The notes beneath the pieces are model-generated. The model did not search any database. It had not been told where the DNA came from and saw only the letters and a program-made list of their open reading frames with translations. From Streblospio benedicti (Eukaryota > Annelida > Polychaeta > Spionida > Spionidae), in contig CM032660.1 of the NCBI GenBank assembly GCA_019095985.1, positions 60,554,092 to 60,618,091 on the forward strand: a stretch of 64,000 nt of DNA, in the 5' to 3' direction. Below, piece after piece: positions 10,301-25,300 of the stretch (within the stretch, counting starts at the first letter, position 1; every line of letters begins with the position of its first letter). The translations under genes and the position numbers were made by a program.

Positions 10301-13300
10301 GCTGGCTGTTTTAATCACCTGGTGGTTTGTGAGCAAATTTTTATGATGTACTGAAAGTTATTCTTTCTGATGTGAGGTCACGATACAAGATTAGCAGTTG
10401 CCTGGATTAGATTAATGCATTTGATTTTTTGTTTTTGCTTACGTATATCTTGAGACATTATTTTGTTGAGAAGTATTAGGGGTTTTTTTTTCTATTTTTT
10501 TTTTCATTTTGTAAATTAATAATTGACATTTCCTATTTTACATAAGAAATTTGTATGGTTTGCTTATAGCACTTTTTCTTATCACAGAGGTGTGAAACTC
10601 GTGTAGGGGTCTAGTACTAACTGTGTCTTGTGATTTTTTATTGTAAATGTCTCAATTCTTAGAACAAGATGAAATCATTGAAGCTGTAATCATTGAGTCA
10701 TCAGCCAATCAGCATGCAGCATGGGTTGCTATGGAAACATCAAGATCAGCACGTCATTGGTTACCATGGAAACCAAATTATGACCAAGGACAGACAGAAG
10801 AGGTGAGGAGGAATGTGAATTGTTTGTTTAGACTAATAGTTTCCATGTAAACACTTTAATTTCATTTCACTGAACACCATTTATGACCATGGACTAAGGA
10901 ATGTCTATTTCCAATGAGATTGCAATAGCTTGGATTTTTTTCTGGTAGATTTTATAATTCCCATGTATTTTTGTTTATGTGCTTAAAGGTTTAAGAAAAA
11001 CCAAAGTATCTTTATGGAGACTATTATTAGTAGTAGGAATATCCATAGAAGCTAAAATAAGTTACTCTACTAGTCACTATTCAACAATTACACTTATGTT
11101 GCGGCTTCCATCACGGTCAAAGGCTCCGTGACGAGAACCGCAACGTCAGTGTATTTGTTGAATAGTGAGTAGTAGAGCAACTTATTTTGACCTCTATAAA
11201 AACTAATTTGTTCAAACCTTTTTTATTCTCTTTTATTCTTTCTTCTGTTTCTGCTGCCTATCGTCTAATGCGGTCTAAATTAAATCTATGTTGGTCCAAA
11301 TGTTTTATATATTTTTTATTTTCTCTATTTACTCTTTCAACATGTTTCAATAACATCAGTATCCTTCTCAAATACAAATTTCAAAATAGTAGAATAAAAG
11401 AAAATGCAGCCACATCCTGCATACCATGTTTCACGAATCTTGTATACTTTTTTATTCTATTCATGTATTCATTTAGGAATTTTTGTCTCATTTTATCAAT
11501 CTAAAAAGAGAAATTAAACGTATGTTCTGGTATAAACATGCTGTAGGACTGTGAGGAGCGGCTTTGCCCTGTTTGACGTCTGCCTCGCCCTTCCTCTTCC
11601 TTGTTCCAGCTGGTACGCTGACTGCTCGGCGCCCCCACAGGTTATTGTGGCCCAGCAGGAGTGCATTGTGGAGTCGGGAGAATGAGCAGGTCACCGTTGA
11701 CAGGTGGGGAAAATTCAGGGAATTTGAAATGAGAAATCTTGTGGCAAGCATTAGTGATGGATACCGAATTATATGCATCGCCTACCAGCCCCAATATAAC
11801 TAGTCGATAGTTAAAATCTCTTTTTTTTTTCAAACAGCACATGCATCTCACCATTACTTGTTTACATAATTTTTTGTCACATATTGGGGCGTATCAAAAC
11901 AATTAAAAGTAATAAAAAACATTAAAATGTGTTCTATTTTATGAAATTTTACTCAATGTGTGTGTATTTGTGTTTGACTGACGATCAAGTCCCCATATTT
12001 TGTTGACATGTATGCCAGCAGCGTTGTAACACCACGGCATCTTTACAAACTAACATGCGGGCGATAATACCAGTATCTAGAATGACCATCCGATTGAACA
12101 CTCTTTAGAAATAAATATCATAACCATTTATACGACAAATACATTACTATATGACAGTACAACATGAAAAATAGTGCAAATAATTGAAGATATGCCAAAT
12201 CTTAAAGAATGCACTGTGTGGTACTATTGCACGTGATTGACTAGGTCTTGACACCCAAAATGTCTATGATAAAAACAACAAAGTGAATATAATTTTTACA
12301 GCTTTATTTGATTTTGAAATGATCGAAATCGATATATGGCTGATAATCGCGTAGGTCATTGGAATTCGATATTCAACCCTATATATTTTTAATGGAATTT
12401 TTTTTTTATCTGTTTGTGAACAATTTGGCTATGAATTTTTATTTCTTTTGTTTCTAAGCTTGTTCTCACTTGTTTCTAACCTTTCTCACATCTCTCTTAC
12501 TGTCAAGCATGTTTCTACTACTATATTTCTACTAGTATAGATATAGCTGAAGACAGAAGCACATATATACAATTGCTTTAATGTATTTTCAGGTTATTAG
12601 ACCCAGAAACACTCTCCAAAACTGACATATTCCTACAAATGTGTGAAAACAATGATGTATTGAAAAGCCGTGAGGAATTCGTCTGTAATCTGTTTGAGCA
12701 AGTGTTGCCAAAGTTCTGTGACCCGTACCACACTTACCTGACCCTTGCCTACATGGACTACTTGAGTGAGCGCTACGAGAGAGTGGTACGAGGCCCAAGT
12801 ATTGACAAAAAGGCGCGGAAAGCTGAAGCAAAGGTACTGAATTTGATTCAAATAGAATACAATGTACAGTACTGATGATGAATTATGGATCATAGAACAG
12901 CATTCATTTCTGACACTGAATACTGTTATCATTGCTAGAATGGACGTTGGTTGATATGAGTACATTATGTCGAAATTATGATATACAGTCAGAAATGTTT
13001 TTTAAGCGGATCTCGGCATGAATTATAATGTTACTAATAAAACAATGCAAATAAAATATAAAACAAATTAAATGAAAAGCTTCAATTATTTATCTATAAC
13101 AATGATATGTTAGTTGCTTAGACAAAATATAAGAATATTATCATTCCTGTATACGGCCATAAGTCGCCACTTCCATTATTCTGCACAAAAACACCAAGTA
13201 CTGGATCTAATGGTAATAACAGGTCCAGGTTTTTTTGACTACCACATATTAATGTGGTATATAATGAAGAATGAATATTGAGGAAATATGTGCAGGCAAT

Positions 13301-16300
13301 AGAACACAGCTAACAACACTATTTGAAAACAGGAATTATATAATTTTTTATTTGTATATTATTTTTATTTTTTATTTTATAAGTGGTGGTGGTGGGCTGG
13401 GCGGGGGGGGGGGGCTGTCTTCACAAATCATATATGATATAGAAGTATTAACCAAATCGCTCACCAGTCAGTACTAGACATAACAAATTGTAAAATATTT
13501 TAGCAAAAAAAGCTAGTCGCCTCCTCTGCCTCAGCCACTAGGCTACTAGACTACGGGCCTGACATGAAATATTCCGAAAATTCTCCATCGTAAAATTCTA
13601 TTCACCTGTATTTGGTGTTAACATTTCCCTACTGTAAATTCTACTCCCACACCATGAATCCCATGACAAATTCGGAAAAATGCGTAGTCTGCCTTGGAAA
13701 TTGGCCTTATTCAGTACTACTTCTCGAAATTCGCAAAATTCCCTTCGTATCATTAGTTTCAATGAATATTCCCACATACTATTGACAGATTTGGACAATT
13801 CGCAAAATTTAAAATCAAAATTGTTTTATTTCTTTTTTTTGCACATATTGCTGAACCACCCATGGCAGTATAAAAAAGGGCCAATTTATTATCCTAAGTG
13901 TTGTGAAATACTATGTATGTTATAGTGCATCAAATAAACCTGAAACAGTAATTTTAAATGACACACAACCAAAAGAAATGCACTAAACAGTTGTGTAATG
14001 CCAACTCAAGGCCTAAAAACAAATTTTGCGAAGAACACAAATTAATTTGGGAATTTACAGAATTGACTTTGTGTGGCATTCTCAAAATTTGCATAATTCT
14101 TTCTTTTTCTCACAATTTAAGTAATATAAGGTCATGACAGCATGCGTATTCTAATTATTATCAGAATTTACGAACATTTCACGGATTATGCAAATTTTCG
14201 GACCTTCAGACTTCTTTTCATTCGTGTAATTCGTGAATTTCCCTTATTATAGCCAAGGTGAGTAAAATGAGAATTTGCCATTCGCCTTTTATGAATTCGT
14301 TCACCTCGATTCGTTTATTCGTTTAATAGTTGAAATATTCGGCTAAATTCCCAGTCTATAATACGTAATCAGTACTGTAGTTTTTTTTCATAGGATGACT
14401 GTAAAAGTTGAAAATCTTAATTGACAAAGTTTTTTTCAATATGTAGTTCTTTTTCTAATGTAGATCTATGTTTTGAAAAGTTACTGTTTGAAAATGAAAA
14501 CACTGGATTTCTGTTTTGATATATGATATGACTCTATATGTTTTAGAATAATCACATATAACATTATACATATAGTTTTGTGCCAAACCCTTGAAAAGGG
14601 TTTTACTTTTTGATGACGAATTATGGATCATAGAACAGCATTCATTTCTGACACTGAATATTGTTATCATTGCGAGAATGGACGTTGGTTGATATGAGTA
14701 CATTATGTTGAAATTATGATACACAGTCAGAAATGTTTCTCAAGCGGATCTCGGCATGAATTATAATGTTACTAATAAAACAATGCAAATAAAATATAAA
14801 ACAAATTAAATGAAAAGCTTCAATTATTTATCTATAACAATGATATGTTAGTTGCTTAGACAAAATATAAGAATATTATCATTCCTATATGCGATCATAA
14901 GTCGCCACTTCCATTATTCTGCACAAAAACACCAAGCACTGGATCTAATGGTAATAACAGGTCCAGGTTTTTTTGACTACCACATATTAATGTGGTATAT
15001 AATGAAGAATGAATATTGAGGAAATATGTGCAGGCAATGGAACACATCTAACAACACTATTTGAAAACAGGAATTATATAATTTTTTATTTTTATATTAT
15101 TTTTTTTTATTTTATAAGTGGTGGTTGTGGGCTGGGGGGGGGGGTGCTGTCTTCACAAATCATATATGATATAGAAGTATTTCATTATATCATATGATAT
15201 ACTAGTATACTTTAACCAAATCGCTCACCAGTCAGTACTAGACATAACAAATTGTAAAATATTTTAGCAAAAAAAGCAAGTCGCCTCCTCTGCCTCAGCC
15301 TAGTTACGGGCCTGATATGGAATATTCCGAAAATTCTCCATCGTAAAATTCTATTCGCCTGTATTCGGTGTTAACATTTCCCTACTGTAAATTCTACTCC
15401 CACACCATGAATCCCGTGACAAATTTGGAAAAATACGTAGTCTGCCTTGGAAATTGGCCTTATTCAGTACTACTTCTCAAAATTTGCAAAATTCCCTTCG
15501 TATCATTAGTTTCAATGAATATTCCCACATACTATTGACATATTTGGACAATTCGCAAAATTTAAAAACAAAATCGTTTTAATATTTCTTTTTTTTTTGG
15601 ACATATTGCTGAACCACCCATGGCAGTATAAAAAGGGCCAATTTATTATCCTACGTGTTGTGAAATTCTATGTATGTTATAGTGCATCAAATAAACCTGA
15701 AACAGTAATTTTAAATGACACACAACCAAAAGAAATGCACTAAACAGTTGTGTAATGCCAGCTCGAGGTCTAAAAACAAATTTTGCGAAGAACCCAAATT
15801 AATTTGGGAATTTACAGAATTGACTTCGTGTGGCGTTCTCAAAATTTGCATAATTCTTTCTTTTTCTCAGAATTTAAGTAATGTAAGGTCATGACAGCAT
15901 GCAGATTCTAATTATTATCAGAATTTACGAACATTTCACGGATTATGCAAATTTTCAGACCTTCAGACTTCTTTTCATTGGTGTAATTCGTGAATTTCCC
16001 GTATTATAGCCAAAGTGAGTAAAATGAGAATTTGCCATTCGCCTTTTATGAATTCGTTTGCCTCGATTCGTTCATTCGTTTAAAATCTGAAATATTCGGC
16101 TAAATTCCCAGTCTATAATTCGTAATCAGTACTGTAGTTCTTTTTCATAGGATGACTGTAAAAGTTGAAAATCTTTATTGATAAAGTTTTTTTCAATATG
16201 TAGTTCTTTTTCTAATGTTTTGAAAGTTACTGTTTGAAAATAAAAACTGGATTTCTGTTTTTATATATGATATATGTTTTAGAATAATCGCATATGACAT

Positions 16301-19300
16301 TATACTTATAGTTTTGTGCTAAACCCTTGAAAAGATTTTACTTTTTTGGTCTAACTATTTTCGAGGGTTTTAACTCCCATCGTCTGAGACTTCCTTTTCC
16401 TGTCACTAGACGGCAGCACAAGTAATATTTTTTCAAGGATTTAACACCAAATTAACAATGTCATTTATTAAACGTTGCTCTTGTTCCCTAACCAGATCCT
16501 GAAGAAGCAGCTGAAGTCGATTCTGGGAAAGGAGGAGAATCGGGGTCGCCTGGCACTGTGGGCGAGGTACGCCGAAGTCGAACAGACACTCGCAGGTGCA
16601 GACGACGCCAGGAAGGTACGAACAGTGGAGGTTTTGATAAAATTGTATCACTGTTCTAGCAGTTGTTTCTCATGTTTTTTCCTATTTGAGACAAAGTGAG
16701 TAAAAGTGACCTAGATTGGAACTAGCCTAATATCAACTATTATATTTCTGCGAAGATATTCATGGACCCTCTTTTTTAAAGACAAATAATTTAAGATAGA
16801 ACATGTTTGGTGATATACCAAACATCACAATATTTTCTGCATGATTGTTTTCTTAGTATTAATAAACCATTCTTGATTGTATGAGGATTTGTAAAAGTAG
16901 CATGTGTTTTGCCAAATACATACTAAAACACTAGTTTTTATTGTAGGTGTTTGACACAGCATTATCCATGAGTCCAGACGTGAATTCCTGTGAGACGACA
17001 ATGCTCTACTGCAAAGCTGTACAAGCAGAAATGGAACTGTTTCAACACCAAAACAAAACTAACAGTAACAAGATCACCTCAAACGACGGTCACTCAAAGC
17101 GAGACACAAGTAGCGATACACTGTACGGTGAATCACATTCGGGACGCTCAAAAGCTGCATTTGAGAACTGTAAAACTCGTGCGTTGTATTTGTTAGTGAC
17201 TATGGGTATTGGTGGTCAATATCAGCCTTATGATGGGTCTCCAGTACAGCCCGTTCAAATCCTGAGAGCACGAAAACGATTTCAGGATCAGTTGGACAGT
17301 ATTTTGAAGGACTTGGAGAGCAAAAGTTCTACCTCAAAGGAGTCAAAGAATTGTGGGAACTCGAATGAGATGGAAGATGGTCAAGCCACTAAGCTTGTGA
17401 GGTTTTCGTTCTTGGGCAATGAGTTACTACACTGGACGTGTTGCTATAGTTACTTCCAGTATTTTACGGTGGATGTAAAAGGTGCGTTTTACTAAATGAA
17501 CAGTTGGACCTTTTGTAACTTAGACAGGAGGGGATGAATAAATAATGTTGATTTTTTTTTATATTTCAAATTTCAGTTTAATAGCCTTAGAGTTAATATA
17601 TATACTTATATATGATTAAAGATAATGTTCCGCCAAAAATATGTTTGTTCTGTAAATCCCAGTATCAATGAGCAAAACCTTTCCATTGCAAGTGTAAGGA
17701 AAATGACATAGAAATCATGATTAAAATATTGGACTATGAAAAAAAGAAGGAACATTTTGAATTGAACAAAATTTAGGGCTGTATAGTGAGTTGCTTCTGG
17801 ATGTAATGAAATAAAAAAAAATCAAGTGACATTGCAGCATTAAAATTTCAGTACTTTGTGAAAAACTAATGCTCTTTGAAAGACTCTTGTCACAGGCAGT
17901 AAGAAATTGTGTATTTGTTGCTTTTCTTGCACCCGGAAGCACCTCTATCTGGCACTATAAATCATGTGTGCTCACTTCAAGGGACACCATCATAAATAGA
18001 TCATATAAAACCTGAGTACTAATAATAGTCTATTGAGATTTTAATGTAAGAACCATGCTCCTCCCATGCTCATTTAATTTATAATGAAAATCAGACGTCT
18101 AACTTAAGCTATGTTCAGCCCCAAACCCCATGGGTTTTATGTGGATGTTTACGGTATATTAGTTTGAAGCTAGTGTTATCTGTTTGCAGCGGCCAGCATC
18201 GTTTTCCAACGGACGTTAGACCAGATCAAACCGGTTGCATGTCCAATAGCTGACGACACTGAAACAGTAGGATCTGTGTATGATTTTGGCAGCTGTGTGG
18301 AATGGGCACAGTACGAGAAGATGTATGAATGCTACACAGATCTGCTCAGGTGAGAAAGAAACCTTACATGGGTGGCAGCCACAGGGTCTGCAAACAATTC
18401 ATGTATGCAACAAAATCATATTTGGGGAAAATTAGTGAATTTCAAAATTGGACTAAAATCATGAAATTATCATTGAATTTTACAAGGAAATTTTTGAATT
18501 AAAATTTCAATTACATATCACATCAGAAATGAATTGCAGCTAAAAGCATTGAATTTCACTTTTGCAGCGTAATAAGCATAGATTCCTTGATCATTTCACA
18601 TGTTGCACTTAGATGAAATTTCTTTACAGAAATACTAATCAGGGGAAATTAGGAGAAGGTACAAACCTACTCAGATGCTTCTTTCTATCATCTCTAGCGA
18701 CGTTTTGGTCAATTTTCCACCTGCATCAGGTTTGGAAGGCAAAGTGCGCTGGATGTTGTGCCCCTTGCTTATATGTCCGTGTTTAGTCACGTGATGGGTA
18801 GAATTCCCAGTCACATAAAGAAGTTTTATCAGAACTGGGGGAACCACCTTGCCTTAGTTAAAGTTGTTTAGGTTGAGTGCGGGTTTTCGTCTGGTGATTT
18901 TCAGGGCCTTTCTCCAGCTAAAGTTCTCCTCTTGTCCCATAATCTTCACCTCTTTCTTAGGGATCACATGTTCCAGTTTTGCTGGTGTGGATCTGCACTG
19001 CTGACTTAATCTTGCTTCTGTCAAAGTGTTCTGCCATTCTTGTTGCAAGGTCCTTGCAGTCTAACCCACATACTCTTCCTTGCACTGTTGACCGGTAATG
19101 CAATAGACTACACCACACTTCTTCAGGGAGTCAGGTTTGTCTTTGGTCTTTATAAGGTTGGATCTGAGATCGTCGAATGGCTTGTGATAACTGGGTTTCT
19201 GATGATGCTTTGAACCTTTTCCGAAGTACCTTGCATATACGGTATCTGTCTTGGGATTCTCGGTTGCGATCCATCTTAAGTACTGTAAAACTAGGATATT

Positions 19301-22300
19301 TCGTGGCTATTAAATTTTACGATTTTCATCTATAAATCAATATGTGACTATTTAATATTGCAAATTTGGTCCATACTGGACCTACAGTACTGATGACGAA
19401 TTATGGACATGGAATTTACCCGAATATTTCGACTTCCAAACAAATGACGCAATTATAAAAGGTGAATGGTAAATTCTCATTTTACTCAACTTCCTAGACA
19501 TTGGCGATAATACTGGAAATTCACGAATTACACGAATGAAAAGAAGGGTAACAAATTTCCTGATTTACATGCGTTTATACTGCCATGGGGTTATAGCAAA
19601 ATAAAAAATAAAAATAAAACGAATTTGTGTTACGTTGGATTTCGAATTTTGCGAATTATCCGAATCAAACAGTCAATTATTCATTGGGAAATTCTTTGAA
19701 ACTAATGATACGAAGAGAATTTTGCGAATTTTGAGAAGTGGAACTGAAGGCGAATTTTAAAGGTAGACTACGTATTTTTCCTAATTCGTCACTGGATCCA
19801 AGGGGTGCTTGAAGAATTTACCGTAGAAAAATGTTAACACCGAATAGAATTTTGGGAAGGAGAATTTACGGAATATTCCATGTCCATAATTTGTCATCAG
19901 CACTGTAGTTAATATGTAATCTATGAATCTATTTTTAGATATAGGCCCCGGTTACAAGTTCAATGAGTTTGATTGACTGCTGAACTATTTTGGCCTCCGT
20001 TGATTTGATAGGCCGAGAGCTTCCAAAATCTGTCAGCGTTATTGCCACTTTTGAATAAGGGCTTATTTTCAATAAGTAATAAACCCAAATGGATAAGGAT
20101 GTAAAATCCTGGATCTTCTACAGATGTTTTTTAAAGTCACAAAATTTTGACTTGATTTTATTCTGTCATGTACCTTGCTTATCGTTTCTTGTACCAGAAA
20201 TTGAAAATTCGCCTTCTTCAGTTTTCGTGTTGCATAATGCTATATAAGTTATAGTGCAGCAAATAAACATAAAACAGTAAAGACACATAACCAAAATAAG
20301 ATCGCAGAACAGTTGTGTGATGCCAGCTCAAGGCCTAAAACGAATTTTTGCGAAGAACACGAACAAATTCACGAATTTACAGAATTGACTTTGTGTGTCA
20401 TTCTCAAAGTTCATATAATTCTTTCTTTTTCTCAGAATTTGCGTAATATAAGGTCATGTCAGCATACAGATTCCAATTATTATCAGAATTTACTGACATT
20501 TCATGAATTATGCAAATTTTAAGACGTTCAGACTTCTTTTCATTTTGTGTAATTTTTAAATTTCCCGTATTATCACCAATGACTAGTAAGGTGAGTAAAA
20601 TGAGAATTTACCATTCGCCTTTTATAAATTCGTTCGCCTCGATTTGGTCATTCGTTTAGAATTCAAAATATTTGGGTGAATTCCATATCCATAATTCGTC
20701 ATCAGTACTCTATATTTCGATAATATGTAATCACAGCTAATTTGTTATTATATTTTTTTATATATATGTCAAATAGTTTGCAAATAATTTGGTTTCTGAG
20801 GAGGACATTTATTGTCGAAACGTAAAACTTTTATATGTATTTTGGAAGCATTTTGAACAGTTTTAAAAGCTACCACCTGCTAGTCAGTATTTGTTTCAAA
20901 CTCCAATCAGGGGTCACTGAAAGAGGACGTTATGATTCCTGCTTGGAGGTTGTATTTGCAACGTTCACGTGGAACATCAAGTGCAGTATGTTTGCAGTTT
21001 CAACAATCGCATGGCTGTTGAGACCATTTCGAAAAAAAACACTAGAAAACACTAAACATAGTTCCAAAACTATTAATATTTTGAAAAGGATACTGTGGTA
21101 TTGAAACATGTTAAAAGGATAAAAAAAAATGGACCAGCAGGTATTTTTGCATTTTAAGAACACTTTAGACTTCATTAGAAGATAAGGCAGCAAAAATAGA
21201 ACAAAGAGTAGAATCACTAATAGTTTACGTGAAAGTTTTAAAAAAATCCTCATTGCCGTCATTCTTTACATCTAGGCTGCACTTGGAATGTTGTGCAAAA
21301 AGGGAAACCTCCATGGTGACTTCCGGAGAGTTCAAACTTTAGACTAACAGAACTTGGAAAAATGTGTTCATGTATTACATGCATTTATTTTATTCTATGT
21401 GTGGAAAATACATATCTTGTAGGATTTTATGTCTAGTTTATTATTAATTAGATGAAAATTGACAAAGTTATAGACAAAAATCCATGTGTAGAGTCGCCTT
21501 TCCAGACGAACAACACTTACCATTTTAAAAACATGTTTTAAGTATTATTTTTAGTATTTTTTTATAGGATTTTTTGTCGCGATGAAAAATTTGTAAAATG
21601 GCAGATAAGGTTAGCAAAGTAGAAATGTGAACATCAAAATAAGAAGACACATACTCTCAAATAGATATGGGCCATGCATGTACACATACTTCATTTCCCA
21701 ATATTTATCATTGTGACAGCCAGCAATGTTACATATACTAGAGATTTTGGATGCAATAACATTTGTTATCAGCTTGAAAAAAAGACATTTAAAACATACT
21801 AAAAGTAATATAGTCTTTTCGTTACTGGTTATTATTAATGCGCATTGCTTGCTGCACAAGTTGCAATAGAACAATTGACGGCACAAAGAATATTTCGTAA
21901 ATGGCAGAGTAGGTCTGAAAGAGATGAAGGTTTTACTCCAGCCCAGATACTAAAAGCGTTGAAAATGGGTTAAATCAGAACTGCACAGATATGCAAAAAC
22001 TGATTCCAATCTACATATATGTACATAACAAATTTTATTTTGTAGTTTTCACACTTCCCACGTGGCTGCTCCACTGTCCCTGCTGCGTCTACCATTACAA
22101 TCGGCTCTGAGAGATTTTCCAGCAAACTCGAAGTTACTGCAACACTTCATCCAACTTGAAGAAAGGTCAGTTTTATTCTAAAAATATTTCATGCTTTTTA
22201 ACACTCTCGAAGCCAGATGTAAATCCACTATATATACCCTGAGTGCCAGACACGCATTTTGTGTGACGTGTTATTCACAGTGGGGGTCTTCAATTGTCAT

Positions 22301-25300
22301 CTTTGAAATATGATCCTTTGTAGCTCTTACGTTTTTTATTAGAACATTTTCACATTTACAGTACACATTCAGGAGACGGTCTAGTTTCTTATTTTCACCA
22401 TTATAAATAAAGATACATACAGCATCAAGTTAAATTTTGACAATTTTGAGTAATCACCTATTCATTTGACAGCTTTCGTGGGCGATTTTAAATGTCATAA
22501 TATCAGTAGAAATTTTAATTGCAGCGACGTTTTATCCAGGATAGACAGGAAGAACAACATAAACCATCCATATTTCATAATAATATAGTTTTACTTACAA
22601 TATTACGGACCAAAAATGTGTTCAAACTTTGATTTCTTCATCGTCGTGGACTTTGACAGGCATCACTTGATCACCCGACAAACGCATCATCCGTTTTGAT
22701 AGAAATATTAGCTATCCGACATCCACATTTATTGGGTAGTTTGCCAAACGCCTTATTTATGATCCGGTATCCAAAATACAATAAGATGAGGCATGGATGA
22801 CGAATAATATGATAATTTCTTCACATCATGGCAGATCTTGCCGATGTCAACAGATTTCGGGGAAATCAGCCTTGTGCAGCGCGTGGCGCTGCAATAGATT
22901 CATAAGAGCGCTCTTGATAAAGGCTTATTGGCATTCTTTAGCCATGTCACAGAAGTTTTGCCGGCGATTGAACCTAAGAATACCGGGTTCATGTACTCAA
23001 AATTCGATGTCGTGATATGATCTGGATAGTCTAGTTTCAGATTTATTTCCGGTCTCGATGCAAAGCTGGTTTCACAAGGTTTCCATCCATGTACGACAAG
23101 CCATGGTTTTGTTTAGGCAAATAAGAGTATTTCACGGCTCAAATTTGAAGCAGATATTGCGTGTTGGGTGGGTAAATAATCGTTCTCGCGAAAAGAATTA
23201 AAATATTAACACTATGCATGCAGCTTATTTCCTTCTAGAAATACATCGCAATGTCAAGGTAAAGTTGTTGTTGTTGGCACACCAGAATTTGAGACTAGAA
23301 CCACGAGTATTTGTTTACGAAAATGGCAGACAAAATCAAACAGTTTTTTCTGTAAACTCGGGTGCATATATGCGCCCCGGCACTAAAGATACATATATTC
23401 TGGGGTGCGTATACGCGCCCCGGCAAAGAAAGGGTTAAAAGACGTTAAGGTGTGTGAATTGTTTTTTTTTGTTTGGTTGGTTTTTTTCTTTTTTTTGTGT
23501 TTTTTTTTTTTACCCTAGAATGTAAGGAATGAAGATATTCTCAGATCAATCATATTCTTTTGGGCTTTTTGGCTTTCACTTTTTTTTCATTAATCTTTAA
23601 CCAGGATTATCAGCTTGCTACATACCAGTAGCACTAAATGTAAACGATTTGTTCTATGACTTTCTTTATTTGAACACAATTTTTTATGTAATGTTTAAAG
23701 GATTTGTGTCTCATTGCTGTGTAATCAGTATGCAATACATACATGTACATGTATGTGAAATTCTGGAGGGTTTGTTGCCTTGATGACCCAGTTGGAATGA
23801 AGTAAATAGCAGGAAGAAAGAGTTCGGCGCTATCAAAACACAAGATCTAAAGATTCCTACGCCATTCCTGAAACAACAACTTTTTTCAGCTCGATATAAA
23901 TTCCCGATTTGCATTTGTCAAATCGAAGCAGGAGCAATGATATAAATTGAAATTAACGTATAAATATACAGGGAACAAAGTACATTAAGTCAGAACAGTT
24001 GTTCCGTGCCAGACGAAGAAATATTTGAAAATGATCAGCATGTAAACAAGATTTCCAAGTTTCCTTTCGTTGACAACAGCGAGGTCACATGACAGTCGAT
24101 TTGTATATCGAAGGAAACAGAGCTTCTTCAAGAAAAAAACAAGCCTTGTGAACCTAAATACATAAGAAATGAACAGTGAAAAACACCCGTACAGTATGAG
24201 TGGAAAGGTAATACTACCCCTGATTGGTGATAAAAGTGAGCTGACAACCATGAAAATCAGACTTAGTCAGCGCACAAGTAATGTAAACAATCAAGAAACA
24301 ATAAACAATGATAAACGACAGTCAGAAGAGACGAAGCTCTCCTAAATCAAATGCTTCAAAAAAAAGCCAAGCGTAACTTAGATTTAGATTTAGGAGATGG
24401 AGCAGATGACCAGCGAACACAACAAACACAACAGACACATTTCTCTACTTCAGATGAAGTCTCTGAGTCACTAGTAGACCCTCCAAACAACGAATTTAAT
24501 GAAGACCTAACAGAAGACAACATAATATTCATATCTAATTTTATCAAGGCGTTACAAAACAAAGAAGTTCAAGAGCTGCTATCCCGAACTGTGGCTCATC
24601 GTCTACCCAGGATAGAACAAAGGGTTTCTGAGCTAGAAAGCATGTATCATATTGAGTTCGTTCTTTATAAATATGCTAAATTCCAAAATTAACACCATAT
24701 AATCACTAAATACATCTAAAAATCATTTACATGTATTGAACTGTTTTCAACTGTTGTCCTCATCAGAATACAATCAGAATACAATGAGCTAGAAAGAAAC
24801 TTAAAAGAAAAAGATGATACCATTTACATCTTAGAGAATAGAATAGAAGATATAGAACAGCATGATAGGAGGGAAAATATAATCGAAGGAGGAACAAAAA
24901 ACAACAAGGACATAAACAAAATCAGAGACGAAATAATCAAAGAGTTTGGCACAGATATATCCAAAGAAGACCTTGAATATGTTATTCCAATTCAAAATGA
25001 AAGGGCTATAATGAAATGCAAAGACATTAGTGTAAAGATGAAGATAATGAAGATAAGAACAAGCCTCAAGGGGAAGCGTTTAAGTGTAAATGAGGAGGGG
25101 GTGGGGAGGGGGGTCCCAGGGACGTATAAACCTTGCAATGGCCAATTGTTTATTTACTTTCAAACAGCTCCACCACCACCATCCTGCCAACACATCCGAG
25201 AACATAAAAAATTGTTCCCTCAAGAATCTTGGTTCTCAGTACTGGTGTCATATCAGCCTCGTTTTAGATTGTAAACATGTCACCAGGTAACAAGGAAATT

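Larger units (their letters stand above)
12873..16347 (+). repeat. 1.74-kb tandem duplication inside an NRDE2 intron
   Basis: The segment 12873-14610 is repeated at 14611-16347 with high similarity and the same internal order: GAATTATGGATCATAGAACA start, the AATATTGAGGAAATATGTGC block, a G-run (about 13402-13413 and 15136-15144), a CAGTACTG-family MITE, and the CATAGGATGACTGTAAAAG block. The offset is 1738 bp. It lies between coding exons, so the reading frame is unaffected. Confidence 0.8.

Noticed and set aside
22202-23434. Possible piggyBac-like element between TTAA sites
   Set aside because: The right end (CCCTTTCTTTGCCGGGG inverted) looks plausible, but the left end CACTCTCGAAGCCAG matches it only partly, so the pair is not convincing.
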